Below are positions 25,840 to 34,897 of a DNA stretch of 64,000 bases, piece by piece. The stretch is from Ruminiclostridium papyrosolvens C7 (GTDB lineage: Bacteria; Bacillota; Clostridia; Acetivibrionales; DSM-1351), in the NCBI RefSeq assembly GCF_000421965.1, contig NZ_ATAY01000033.1, positions 1 to 64,000 on the forward strand, given 5' to 3'. Within the stretch, counting starts at the first letter, position 1; the number at the start of each line of letters is the position of its first letter. The notes under the pieces were generated by a model. It saw only the letters and a list, made by a program, of their open reading frames with translations, made no database searches and was not told where the DNA came from. Position numbers and translations under genes: made by a program.

Positions 25840-27189
25840 TTATTTTGAATAAGTTTCCATAATCTTCTCCAGCTCAGAATTAAGTATACTGACTTTCTCC
25901 CATGAACCAGATATTATTAATGCAAAAGCTCTTCCCACACTGCCGTCAGTACCATCATGAAGCTTGTATGGAAGAGTACCGGAGGTATATACAAATATCC
26001 CTTCCTTAGTATCGGGATTTATTAACAAACCCTCTTTACCCAGCCTGCTGCATATATCGGTATAGTTCACAGGTTTGTCAGGAGTCAGTCTGAAGTACCT
26101 TGACAGTATCTTTTTGTACTTCAGAATCTGATTTACAAATGAAATATAAGTTGATAATGTAAATCGACCGTTAATTTCAATAATAGGAATACATACATCT
26201 TGTTCTGTTATAATTGAGTCTATTCCGGCTACTCCGGTAAAACCTGTTTCATACAAATATCTTCCTATTTTTTGTCCATATTCCACATAGCTGTCCAGAA
26301 CTCTTTGCTCCAGTTCAGGAGGCATTTTTGAGCCAATGTAAACTGTGTCTCTCAGTAACTGCTCTTTAATCGAAAAGACATCTACTTGTCCGTCAGGGGA
26401 AACGTATATCTGATAATTAATATCCCATTTCTTGTTATACCAGCCCTCCACAAGCCATTTACTGTCTGCCCTGCCTCTGGAGAATCGTGCTATCATCCTT
26501 AGGCTTGATTCTAACTTATCCTTGCTGTCTACTATGTATAAACCCTTGCCCGACGCACCCTTTGGCTCTTTTATAATCACTTTGCTAAAGAACGGCTTAT
26601 TATTTGTCAGTCTTTCATATTCTTCCCGGATTTCGTCGGCAGAACTGCACACCCTGCCTTGGCATACGGTTAAACCAAGCTTTTCAGATATTTCTCTGTT
26701 AAATATCTTGTCATTGATTTTTGCATTAATATGAGAGGGTGCACCCATTATCTTCATGCCTGTCTTTTCGGCAATTTCTTCTTCAAGGTGAGTGACCCCA
26801 TACGGAACGAAATACAAATCATTGTTTTTTTCCGCTGCCTCTTTTAATTTATTCAGTAAGTCTTCATCTTCTAGTACCAACTCTGATATGGGAGTTAATA
26901 AATCAGCATTTTCAGGCGATAGGATGGTTGGGATAGAAAAACCCATTTTTCTTAAATTTTCTAGATAATCATCATCAGGCATTTCACGAAGAATAATAAT
27001 ATCCTGTTCTCTGCATATGAGAAGATTCATTTCTTCCATACGGTTTACGGCAATGTCCTCCTGCCTGTTAACAACCCCTGTACTCAAGTTACTCCAGTAT
27101 TTTTCCGCACCTATATTGCATAGCCATACTATGATTCCTTTGCTTCTATCTGTGGTAAGAAGGCTTATTAAATTAAAACCGTTTTCCAT
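25840..27189 (-). CDS. ATP-grasp ligase, BtrJ-like
   Basis: The 449-aa enzyme has an ATP-grasp core: the lysine and glycine-rich loop KEPKGASGKGLYIV (about 208-221), a WLVEGWY segment, and metal ligands in GIDSI and IIEINGRFTLSTY (about 335-355). ATP-grasp ligases activate a carboxylate as acyl phosphate and join it to an amine or thiol. BtrJ uses this to form glutamyl-S-carrier and later to add Glu to an amine. Position between a carrier protein and a BtrK-type decarboxylase supports the same role. Which amino acid is used is unknown. It starts 6 bp after the decarboxylase stop, with AAAGG only 2 nt before ATG, so coupled re-initiation is likely. Confidence 0.82.
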   Translation of the reverse strand: MENGFNLISLLTTDRSKGIIVWLCNIGAEKYWSNLSTGVVNRQEDIAVNRMEEMNLLICREQDIIILREMPDDDYLENLRKMGFSIPTILSPENADLLTPISELVLEDEDLLNKLKEAAEKNNDLYFVPYGVTHLEEEIAEKTGMKIMGAPSHINAKINDKIFNREISEKLGLTVCQGRVCSSADEIREEYERLTNNKPFFSKVIIKEPKGASGKGLYIVDSKDKLESSLRMIARFSRGRADSKWLVEGWYNKKWDINYQIYVSPDGQVDVFSIKEQLLRDTVYIGSKMPPELEQRVLDSYVEYGQKIGRYLYETGFTGVAGIDSIITEQDVCIPIIEINGRFTLSTYISFVNQILKYKKILSRYFRLTPDKPVNYTDICSRLGKEGLLINPDTKEGIFVYTSGTLPYKLHDGTDGSVGRAFALIISGSWEKVSILNSELEKIMETYSK

Positions 27190-27194
27190 ACCTT

Positions 27195-28445
27195 TTAAAG
27201 AAGATTTTTATCCATAGGCTTTTGTCTTAGCATAAAATCTTCTTTTTCCCACCTTTCTCTGAGAATATATGTTTTACCTTCATAATACTGAACCTCAGCC
27301 GGCAGCGGATGACTCAGGAAAAGCCCCGGGCTCTGTGTTATTCCATAAGCTCCTGACTTCTCAATTGCTACTATGTCTCCTGCAACAGTTTCGGGCAGCA
27401 TAACATTCTGACCTATAACATCTGTTGGAGTGCATAGAGGCCCTACTACATTTACCTGTTCTTCATTGCCTGACTTATTTAGGATATGCATCGGAAAATT
27501 GTTTCTGATGTGCCGTCCAAGGAAGGCAGAGGACGCATGCTGGTTTGAACCACCGTCACAGACCAGATATTTTCTCCCCTTACATTCTTTTTTGTAAAGA
27601 ATTTTTGTAAGATATGTTCCCGATTCAGCCATAAGAAATCTTCCACTTTCTACAAAAACCTGTGTATCAGAAAGGCTATCCTTGTATTTATCCCATATTT
27701 CACTAAATTCATTACGGAATATGTCCATATCCAGAGTACTGTCATCCTTGAAATAAGGAACACCAAAGCCCCCGCCAAGGTTCAGAAACTTAAGATTAAA
27801 ACAGTACATTTCAGAGGTATCTAATGCGAGCTTTATAATTTGCTCCATACTCTGAACAATACTATGGGCATTTAGCGCCTGCGTCCCTGTATATATATGT
27901 ATCCCAGTTATTTTAAGGTTTGTCAGTGTTTTTAATTCCTTAAATTCACTTCCCATATGAATCTGATCTATCCCGAATTGAGATGCAACCCCTGACATTT
28001 TAATTCCGGAGCCTGCAATGTCAAAGTCAGGATTTATTCTTACAGAGATGTCTACTACCCTGCCTTTTTCAGCTGCTATTTCATTAATTACTTCTGCTTC
28101 TTCCAGACTTTCTATATTTATGTTATAAATGCCTGTCTCCACAGCATATTTCAATTCTTCATATGTTTTTCCGGGACTGGTAAATATGATTTTATCAGGT
28201 GAAAAGCCTGATGAAAGTGCAGTGTGCAATTCTCCGGAGGATGCCGTTTCAATACAGCTGCCAAGCTTCTTGAACAACTGACATATCCCCATAAGAGGGT
28301 TTGCCTTCATAGAATAAAATATCCCAAATTCTTTGGGCAGACTGTTCTTGAGCAGTTTATACTGGGATATGATTTTCTCAGTATCATAAGCGTAAACAGG
28401 TGTTCCATATCCGGTTGCGATATCATTGAGTATTTTGTCGTTCAT
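27195..28445 (-). CDS. PLP-dependent fold-III decarboxylase, BtrK-like
   Basis: The 416-aa enzyme belongs to the DAP/ornithine decarboxylase fold: PLP-binding Lys47 in YSMKANP, His and Gly-rich phosphate loop GGGFGVPY, and the cross-subunit CDGGSNQHASS and SGAYGITQSPG motifs. True lysA of this genome is at 54711-55961, so this copy is likely specialised. BtrK in butirosin synthesis decarboxylates gamma-glutamyl bound to a carrier protein to give GABA-S-ACP; related enzymes act on other carrier-bound or free acids. The gene has GGAGGG before its ATG. Candidate substrates are Glu- or Asp-loaded carrier (giving GABA or beta-alanine); the sequence alone does not decide. Confidence 0.82.
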   Translation of the reverse strand: MNDKILNDIATGYGTPVYAYDTEKIISQYKLLKNSLPKEFGIFYSMKANPLMGICQLFKKLGSCIETASSGELHTALSSGFSPDKIIFTSPGKTYEELKYAVETGIYNINIESLEEAEVINEIAAEKGRVVDISVRINPDFDIAGSGIKMSGVASQFGIDQIHMGSEFKELKTLTNLKITGIHIYTGTQALNAHSIVQSMEQIIKLALDTSEMYCFNLKFLNLGGGFGVPYFKDDSTLDMDIFRNEFSEIWDKYKDSLSDTQVFVESGRFLMAESGTYLTKILYKKECKGRKYLVCDGGSNQHASSAFLGRHIRNNFPMHILNKSGNEEQVNVVGPLCTPTDVIGQNVMLPETVAGDIVAIEKSGAYGITQSPGLFLSHPLPAEVQYYEGKTYILRERWEKEDFMLRQKPMDKNLL

Positions 28446-28454
28446 ATGTCCCTC

Positions 28455-29165
28455 CTATTCTGTGTCCACCAAAGTATTATTTATAATTTCCACTAATGCT
28501 TTGGCATTATTGTGAATGTAAAAATGCCCCCCATGAAAGGTGTAAAAGGTACAGCTTTTTTCAGTATACTGTTCCCAGTATTTCATATCTTCAACGGCTG
28601 CCAGTTCGTCATTTGTACCTGAAAGCACAGAAATATCAATATCAAATTTCTGTATTTGGGGATTATGGCCGTATGTCTCCAGAATTGTGTAGTCTGCACG
28701 AAGAGTACTAACAGCATTTTCCACCAATCGTGTATACTTTAAAAGCTTTTCAGGTATTCCTCCCAGACTCACTGCTTCCTGTATCAACTCATCATCGGTT
28801 AATAAATGCATATTCTTTCCCTGCTTTTCAATGCAGGGAGGGTATCTTCCCGAAAAGAATACATGTATTGGTAATTTCAAACCCTTTTCATAGAGTCTGC
28901 ATATCAATTCATAGGTTATTATACTGCCCATACTGTGACCGAAAACAGCATAGTCTGTGCCATTTGTTTCATCTTCCACAAGACTTGCTATATCCTCCAC
29001 AGCCTCCCCCATACTTTTATAAAATGGGTCTTTAGCTCTTTTTGACCTCCCCGGGAGTTCAATGGGGCAAAGCTTTATGGAGCTGTTTAAATAAGTTCTC
29101 CATTTTGCATATACATCTGCAGAACCTCCTGCGTACGGTAAACAAAACAGTTTAATTTCTTCCAT
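28455..29165 (-). CDS. Type II thioesterase
   Basis: The 236-aa alpha/beta hydrolase is of the external thioesterase kind found with thiotemplate pathways: an N-terminal LFCLPYAGGSADVYAKW, nucleophile Ser78 in GHSMGS, Asp in LSGTNDELAAVED, and His near 219 in HGGHFYIHN. Type II thioesterases clear misloaded or stalled groups from carrier proteins, or sometimes release the product. It has AGGAGG before its ATG and fits tightly between the decarboxylase and an acyltransferase. Its presence is strong evidence that the two small carrier proteins are used in secondary metabolism. Confidence 0.9.
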   Translation of the reverse strand: MEEIKLFCLPYAGGSADVYAKWRTYLNSSIKLCPIELPGRSKRAKDPFYKSMGEAVEDIASLVEDETNGTDYAVFGHSMGSIITYELICRLYEKGLKLPIHVFFSGRYPPCIEKQGKNMHLLTDDELIQEAVSLGGIPEKLLKYTRLVENAVSTLRADYTILETYGHNPQIQKFDIDISVLSGTNDELAAVEDMKYWEQYTEKSCTFYTFHGGHFYIHNNAKALVEIINNTLVDTE

Positions 29166-29166
29166 T

Positions 29167-30288
29167 TTATGCCTCCTGTTTAAAGCTTAATTCAAGAAGC
29201 TTATCAACTGCACGGCTTTCGATTTCTCTTATGAGTTCCAGTTGCCTACATATATTGGTCATAATATCCTTGTTTTTTGTTAGGGCTAAACGAAGAGACA
29301 AATTGGATACGATTTCCCATTTTGTTGAAGAATCCTTAAGACAGTCGCAGATTTCCTCTGTATCGTAAACCATTTCTGATATTTCCCTAAGAAATACCGT
29401 AAACCTTGTCCTGCCCCTTGACATGAGCTTAAAGGCCGTATTGTAATACCTTAAAAGAGAAAATAATTCATCATCGGGCATAGTGTCTCTTTTAAATATC
29501 AAATCCCTTGTGAATATCTCCAGTGCCGGCAATCCGCATTTACATCCCAGAATATCCTTTTTGCCCTTCATCCGGCTCAAGCTCTCAGCTATAATATTTC
29601 TACAGCTGTCATAACCCGGTTTGAAACATTCTTTTTTTCTCACTTCCATCCACATATTTCTTATGGGCTTGGTATATGAACCCTGATCGTTATCGGAATT
29701 TCTTGCACATATTAAATCTTCTATAGAAATCCTTCCGTCAAAATCGCTTTTGGAAAGACCGTACTTGTCGAAAATTTCAACATATCCCTCTTCCTTGTTA
29801 TATCCCGTTACAACAACGGCGTGTGCCCCATGAGTTTTATGGTAAGCACTGTGATAACTCATATGGTACATGTCTACAACTGTTATCACAGGGATTCCCA
29901 TGTCTATCAGTTCAATAAGCCTCTCATGAGCTATATGGGGGTTGTCTTCAACATATAATGAAATTTTTATTTTGTTGTCTGACAATTCTTGTACATCACT
30001 ATTGTCACGTCTGCTATAATGCGTAACTGTCGGAAAGTAGACGTATTCAAGTGAAGTGTTCAGCTGTTCCTCGGAAAACTCGAAAGAGCGTGAGGGTTTA
30101 TGTAAATAATTCAAACCTATATACCCTGTATCCTGCCCATACATAAAAGACATATAATCCGCCAAAATCAACTCCGGTTTCAACCCAAAGTATGCTACAA
30201 GTGCTCCGTAGGCATTCTGAAAACAGTCATTTACATAAGGGACAAAGTATCGCGGTACTCCGTCAATTGAGCGGCTTAAAGTATTCAT
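29167..30288 (-). CDS. BtrH-like cysteine acyltransferase C
   Basis: The 373-aa protein has a BtrH-type N-terminal domain with Cys22 (VNDCFQNAYGA), His156 (THGAHAVVVTGYN) and Asp174 (IFDKYGLS) as the likely triad, then a helical C-terminal region. The start at 30288 is favoured by AAGGGAG six nt upstream; the longest frame starts 10 codons earlier without one. Even so it overlaps the end of the upstream kinase gene by 26 bp. BtrH moves an acyl unit from carrier protein to an amine of the aminoglycoside. The related gene at 34898-36037 shares about half its residues. Together they may build successive amide bonds. Confidence 0.75.
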   Translation of the reverse strand: MNTLSRSIDGVPRYFVPYVNDCFQNAYGALVAYFGLKPELILADYMSFMYGQDTGYIGLNYLHKPSRSFEFSEEQLNTSLEYVYFPTVTHYSRRDNSDVQELSDNKIKISLYVEDNPHIAHERLIELIDMGIPVITVVDMYHMSYHSAYHKTHGAHAVVVTGYNKEEGYVEIFDKYGLSKSDFDGRISIEDLICARNSDNDQGSYTKPIRNMWMEVRKKECFKPGYDSCRNIIAESLSRMKGKKDILGCKCGLPALEIFTRDLIFKRDTMPDDELFSLLRYYNTAFKLMSRGRTRFTVFLREISEMVYDTEEICDCLKDSSTKWEIVSNLSLRLALTKNKDIMTNICRQLELIREIESRAVDKLLELSFKQEA

Positions 30289-30955
30289 ATATCTCCCTTC
30301 TGCCTGAAATATAATCATTCACGCATTTTACCACAGTATCTGTATCTTCATTGACTGTAATAATGTTAGTTTCATTTTGGATTGTTTTGCTGTTGAACAA
30401 AAACAAATATTCACTCCTTAGCTTAGTCAGGTAATAAAGTTCCTTGTTTTTCAAAAGCTTGCTTCCCCTGATAAGCTTATTTGTGTGAAATAGGTCTTTT
30501 CCTCTTTTTTTAATTCTTCTATCGCACACTTCAGGTCTTACATCCAAAAAGAATACCAGGGCCGGTTTTATAACAAGCCTGTGCAAGAACCTTCCGATTG
30601 CCCCCCCCGCTCTGTTTACACTATCTCGGGTCAAACCTGTATATATGTATCTGTCTGCAATTAAAACATAATTTTTCTTTAAAAGCGGAACGACTTTAAA
30701 AAGGTAATCTATCAGAAAACTAACCCATTGAAAAAAGCTGTAAATCCCGGGTGTCAGTAATTTTCCAGAGTCGATTGCTTTGATTATATTTCTTATTACC
30801 TTATTTGAATTCCATTCCAACACACTGGTTTTATATCCATTATCGGTCAGGTACTTTCTGAGAACCCTTACACTCTCGCTCTTCCCACAGCCGCTTATTC
30901 CCTCGAATACTATCAACATACCGTTCACGCTTGATGTATTTTTTTCTTGTTGCAT
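30263..30955 (-). CDS. Thymidylate-kinase-like P-loop kinase
   Basis: The 230-aa kinase has a Walker A loop in IVFEGISGCGKSESVR (about 15-30), a DRYIYTGLTRDS motif with the DR pair typical of thymidylate kinases, and a basic lid RIKKRGKDLF. It differs from housekeeping Tmk in the first motif and in the C-terminal half. Such divergent copies in biosynthetic clusters may phosphorylate a nucleoside or a pathway intermediate. Its gene overlaps the next acyltransferase gene. With the membrane-anchored 5'-nucleotidase in the same operon it may make and later remove a protective phosphate group; this is inference. Confidence 0.72.
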   Translation of the reverse strand: MQQEKNTSSVNGMLIVFEGISGCGKSESVRVLRKYLTDNGYKTSVLEWNSNKVIRNIIKAIDSGKLLTPGIYSFFQWVSFLIDYLFKVVPLLKKNYVLIADRYIYTGLTRDSVNRAGGAIGRFLHRLVIKPALVFFLDVRPEVCDRRIKKRGKDLFHTNKLIRGSKLLKNKELYYLTKLRSEYLFLFNSKTIQNETNIITVNEDTDTVVKCVNDYISGRREIYEYFKPLN

Positions 30956-31040
30956 AAGCCTTCACATCCATAAATTTATTTATGTAAACTTAATAATATT
31001 GCTTTAAGTGAAGAACCTCATGTAACGCATTTCTGCCATT

Positions 31041-32150
31041 CTACAAGCTATTTTTAAACTTATAGCTCTCTGTGTAGTCAAGAGCAGCTTTTCTGCCTTT
31101 TACAAGGTTTTCGTGGAGCTCTCGCAATATTGCCATAGAGAAATCCGTCTCTTTCCAAGCATTGTAAGTAATTCCGTAGCCAAGTTGTTCCCACAGCCGG
31201 GTGTTCTTTTTTTCATGTTCGCCAAAGGGTTCCAGCATTATCATAGGTGTTGCAGAAGATATTGAATCCATAAGGGTTCCGGCGCCCGGCTTTCCAATGA
31301 TCGCCTTTGTATTCTTTGTAATATCAAAAAGCTCATGATATTCTTCTTTATTTTTAAATACTGGTTCTTCATCAGGTATTATCTGGGCTAAGGGCGGAAA
31401 CTCATAAATGCCTTTTTCATTTTTATTCCAGGCTCTCCATGAAGGATCAACCATAAAGCATCTGTCTACTTCCTTTTTTCTTGAAACTTCCTGAATTTCA
31501 TACAGTACAATATCCAACTGAAAACCTTTCTCCTGTAGCTCGGGGATTTTCCCCTGATAGGTTCCCATTCCCCAGCCCCCTCCATGAATAATAAATCTCT
31601 CTGGCCTTTCAATGAATGGGATTGGTTCTTCATTTGCAATTGGAATCTGGAACTGGATTTGACTGTTTTCAAAATCGTACAGGCAAACTTCTTTATAATT
31701 AAGACCGTAGTCAGGCTTGTACTGCTGAAGGCTTTTCCATGATGGTGGCAGGTCGCAGTCCACATACAGTATTTCTGCATTAACAGCTTCAGGAGCTATC
31801 CTTGCTCTGTATTCGTCGATTACATGAAGCCAGTGCCCCGACAGTACTATGAAATCCCTTCTTTTTTCCTCCGCCCAGCTTTTCAGCAGCTCATCTGCGA
31901 GTTCATTGTCAATACTCTGGCGAATATCCATAGGCATTCTAGCAGACATTAAAGCGACGGCAAAGTTACTGTGATATGCCTTCCGACTCTTTTGTATGCC
32001 ATCCCTCTTATCTTTTGAAATAAGGTTCTCGAATACTTCAATTTCAGTAGAAACTCCCTTTTCCCGTAATCTGAGGTCTATAAGAAGTCCCGGGATATAC
32101 AGCCCAAGTCCGAAACCTGAGCAGAGTATTGTCACTGTTCTTTTTTCCAT
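31041..32150 (-). CDS. GT-B glycosyltransferase (MurG/UGT-like)
   Basis: The 369-aa protein has a Rossmann-like start (TVTILCSGFGLGLYIPGLLI) and a nucleotide-sugar-binding C-terminal half with IIGKPGAGTLMDSISSATP and MIMLEPFGEHEKKN, where the Glu is the usual ribose or sugar contact. This is the GT-B layout of MurG and macrolide/UGT glycosyltransferases. The ATG at 32150 lies 9 nt from AAGGAG; a TTG three codons earlier abuts it. It would add a sugar to the product or to an intermediate. No sugar-nucleotide biosynthesis gene is nearby, so the donor is likely a common UDP sugar. Confidence 0.72.
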   Translation of the reverse strand: MEKRTVTILCSGFGLGLYIPGLLIDLRLREKGVSTEIEVFENLISKDKRDGIQKSRKAYHSNFAVALMSARMPMDIRQSIDNELADELLKSWAEEKRRDFIVLSGHWLHVIDEYRARIAPEAVNAEILYVDCDLPPSWKSLQQYKPDYGLNYKEVCLYDFENSQIQFQIPIANEEPIPFIERPERFIIHGGGWGMGTYQGKIPELQEKGFQLDIVLYEIQEVSRKKEVDRCFMVDPSWRAWNKNEKGIYEFPPLAQIIPDEEPVFKNKEEYHELFDITKNTKAIIGKPGAGTLMDSISSATPMIMLEPFGEHEKKNTRLWEQLGYGITYNAWKETDFSMAILRELHENLVKGRKAALDYTESYKFKNSL

Positions 32151-32193
32151 AGGATTCAACTCCTTGGCATATAGTTGTAGTGCCTTTAATTAT

Positions 32194-33351
32194 TTATGAC
32201 TGGCCTTCGCCGAATTTTGCATCAAGGAACCTGTTCATACCCGTAGCTTTGCTCTGGTCAATATTCAGAATTCTGTTAACGTCAAAAAGCCTTGTAAAGA
32301 AATCATAGGGCCACTTTGACGGTTCTTTATTTTCAATGGCGTACTCATCCAGATAAGAAAGATCCTCTGGTTTGAAGCTGTCCTTTACAAACTGAGGTAC
32401 TATTTCTCCAAACATTAGCTCTATATAGTAGAAGTTATAGTAAACAATTTTCTCCAATTTGTACTCTTTAACTCTTTCAACAAGGAGATTCCAGTCAATC
32501 TTGTCAAAGAATTTGCGTATGTACATAAATAAATCTGCAAACTTGTAAATCTTCAGGTCTTTGAGGCTGGCTATCCATATCATAAGACATGCTTCTTTGT
32601 ACAGATGGCAGCTAAGTTGGATAATATTATCTATGTAGTCCAACATATAACCCTTTGTATTATTTATTTCAACTGGTACTGCTCTTTGTATAAGGTCTTT
32701 TGTCATTACCTTGTAAGGGCAGTTGCCTTTCCAGAGAATGTCGTGGTTTACGTCAACTTCAACAAGCTTTGCGAACTTGTTATCGCTGAGTTTCAGGAAC
32801 TGGTGTATTTCATGTGTTGCCATCTGGTGCAGAACTTTTTGTTTTCTTGGTACTTCTACTATTACATCCTTCTCCTCATCGTAATTGCCCTGTATATAGC
32901 CAAGATCTTCAAGAGCCTTTACTACAGTGCCTACGTCATCCAGATTCATAAGCATATCCAAGTCATTGAATATTCTTGATTCTATTGAAGGATACACTAT
33001 ACTCGCAAGGAGGTTTCCTTTTAGAACAGGAACTACAAGATTATACTTTTCAAATTCTTTAAGTATTTCCGAAAGCTTTTCCAGATAGCAGTTGTTTCTT
33101 TCTCCAAACACTGCCCACTGAGTATCCATAAGTCTTTGAAGTTCTTTTTCCATTGAATCATAAAGATTAAACTTCTTGAGGTTGTACCGGAACATAGGCA
33201 AGGTTCTATGTGTAATCATCTGGTATATTGCTTCGGACCAGTCAACACCGCCATCCAGCATTTTCTTCAGCTCATCACCCTGTGAATCATTCATTTCCAC
33301 CGCAGTAAGTAATACAAGCTGTCTTTCCTTTGATATTTCTTCTCTTTTCAT
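32194..33351 (-). CDS. Nucleotidyltransferase-fold protein (NTP_transf_5 type)
   Basis: The 385-aa protein belongs to the poorly known nucleotidyltransferase group found in lasso-peptide, polysaccharide and NRPS-like clusters. The core is VPVLKGNLLASIVYP followed by RIFNDLDMLM, where the DxD pair should bind metal and nucleotide. The rest is helical, with two Trp/Tyr-rich segments. Reaction type is unknown: it could transfer a nucleotidyl or phosphate group to an intermediate. It lies 15 bp after the adenylating ligase stop with GGGGGAA before the ATG, so it is part of the same operon. Confidence 0.7.
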   Translation of the reverse strand: MKREEISKERQLVLLTAVEMNDSQGDELKKMLDGGVDWSEAIYQMITHRTLPMFRYNLKKFNLYDSMEKELQRLMDTQWAVFGERNNCYLEKLSEILKEFEKYNLVVPVLKGNLLASIVYPSIESRIFNDLDMLMNLDDVGTVVKALEDLGYIQGNYDEEKDVIVEVPRKQKVLHQMATHEIHQFLKLSDNKFAKLVEVDVNHDILWKGNCPYKVMTKDLIQRAVPVEINNTKGYMLDYIDNIIQLSCHLYKEACLMIWIASLKDLKIYKFADLFMYIRKFFDKIDWNLLVERVKEYKLEKIVYYNFYYIELMFGEIVPQFVKDSFKPEDLSYLDEYAIENKEPSKWPYDFFTRLFDVNRILNIDQSKATGMNRFLDAKFGEGQS

Positions 33352-33366
33352 TCACATTTCCCCCTG

Positions 33367-34881
33367 TCATTTTTTCAAGCTTTGGTATAATTCTTTAACA
33401 TCCTTTTTGCTTATTTTCCCTATTGCATTTCTCGGTATTTCCGATATTATGTATATTTCCTTTGGTACCTTCCTATCTTCAAGCTGTATGTTGCACCATT
33501 TGTATATATCCTTTACTTCTGCCTGACAGCCTTCTTTCAAAACTACCATGGCAACAATTTTCTGTCCCAGTTTCTCGTCATCAACACCTATTACAGCGCT
33601 TTCCTTGACTACCGGATTTTTAAGCATAACTTCTTCTATATCTATTGGGTATGCTCTGCTTCCGCCCTGCATAATCATGTCATCGTTCCTGCTGAGTACA
33701 AAGAAACGTCCTTTTTCGTCCTTATAGCCCAGGTCTCTTACACGGAAACCTTTTTCCCCAAGAACTTCTCTTGTAAGCTCAGGTGAATTATAGTAGCCGT
33801 CCATCATGTAATCACTGGTTATGTATAGTTCCCCTATTTCACCTACTGGGGCTTCACTTCCGTCTTCCCTGTAGATTTTTACGCCACAGCCTCTCATAGG
33901 CTTTCCGATTACACACGGCAGAGTTGTTACGTCTTCGTGTTCACCGAAGGTTACTCTTGCTGATGCCTCAGATGTGCCATAGGCATTGAAAACTCTTGCC
34001 CCCGGGAATGCTTCTGCTGCGCGGCGGTATATTGTCATTGGATTTACCATTCCACCGATGAGAACTCTTTTAACTGAGCTGATATCGTAATTTTTCAATT
34101 GAGAATACTCTAGAATTTGTAAAAGCATTGTTCTCACTATGTAAAAATTAGTTGCCTTATACTCCTGAACTGCCTTCAAAAATATTGCAGGATGGAACAC
34201 ATTGTTCAGAAGGATAATTCCTCCTCCACGGCTTATTGCCATGAGCACGTCCCCTGATATTGGACTTGCCTGAGCAAGGGACCTTGGTAGGATAGTCCGT
34301 TCATCACTGGTGAAACCCAGATGTTCTGCAACCGCTAATGCATTTCCAACAATTGCATGATTTGAGAGTACTATTCCCTTTGGTCTTGAAGTAGAGCCTG
34401 ATGTAAAGCATATACCGAAAGTATCTTCTTTTACATCTGTAAGCTCACGTTTATCTTTTTTGAACTCATGTTTTTCAAATGTACCGTTTTCCTGTAAAAC
34501 AAGTACTATCCTTATGTTCATTTTTTCAATGCCTTCAAGAATAGAGGTATACCCCTTTGAATCTGTTATCAGAAGTTCAACATCCGTGTAGTTTATAAGG
34601 TCTGTAAGGGTATCTCCCTTAAATTGATACGAAAGTGATACAAAAACCTTCTTCTGCCGGTTTAACCCCAACATGCTTGTAATGAATTCAGTACAATTCG
34701 GCAGGTAGATTCCGCCGATTCTGAAATCCCAGCCTTCTATCAGATTGCAAAAATCCAGAACCTTTTCGTATATCTGGCCATAAGTAAATTTATTGTCATT
34801 ATATATAAGTAATATATTATCTTTGTACTTCTCACAGCTCTCGTTAAAAAGATTCCATGGTGAGTATTCAATTTCTTTCAC
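33367..34881 (-). CDS. Stand-alone acyl/aryl-AMP ligase
   Basis: The 504-aa ANL-family enzyme has the P-loop motif FTSGSTSRPKGIVLSN (about 166-181), the GTSEASARVTFG segment, the aryl/acyl acid hinge YKDEKGRFF, and the catalytic Lys of PRNAIGKISKKD near the C-terminus. It activates a carboxylic acid as adenylate and passes it to phosphopantetheine of a carrier protein or to CoA. No NRPS condensation or thiolation domain is fused. The start is GTG, 8 nt after AAGGGAAG. With ACP 1 two genes upstream, it probably loads the starter acid. Substrate residues were not resolved. Confidence 0.88.
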   Translation of the reverse strand: MKEIEYSPWNLFNESCEKYKDNILLIYNDNKFTYGQIYEKVLDFCNLIEGWDFRIGGIYLPNCTEFITSMLGLNRQKKVFVSLSYQFKGDTLTDLINYTDVELLITDSKGYTSILEGIEKMNIRIVLVLQENGTFEKHEFKKDKRELTDVKEDTFGICFTSGSTSRPKGIVLSNHAIVGNALAVAEHLGFTSDERTILPRSLAQASPISGDVLMAISRGGGIILLNNVFHPAIFLKAVQEYKATNFYIVRTMLLQILEYSQLKNYDISSVKRVLIGGMVNPMTIYRRAAEAFPGARVFNAYGTSEASARVTFGEHEDVTTLPCVIGKPMRGCGVKIYREDGSEAPVGEIGELYITSDYMMDGYYNSPELTREVLGEKGFRVRDLGYKDEKGRFFVLSRNDDMIMQGGSRAYPIDIEEVMLKNPVVKESAVIGVDDEKLGQKIVAMVVLKEGCQAEVKDIYKWCNIQLEDRKVPKEIYIISEIPRNAIGKISKKDVKELYQSLKK

Positions 34882-34897
34882 TTAAGTCGCTTCCCTT

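Noticed and set aside
27195..28445. Housekeeping diaminopimelate decarboxylase
   Set aside because: A better lysA lies with ddh at 54711-55961. This copy sits between a thioesterase and an ATP-grasp ligase in the cluster.
30263..30955. Housekeeping thymidylate kinase
   Set aside because: The phosphate-loop context and C-terminal half differ from standard Tmk, and the gene overlaps a cluster acyltransferase gene.
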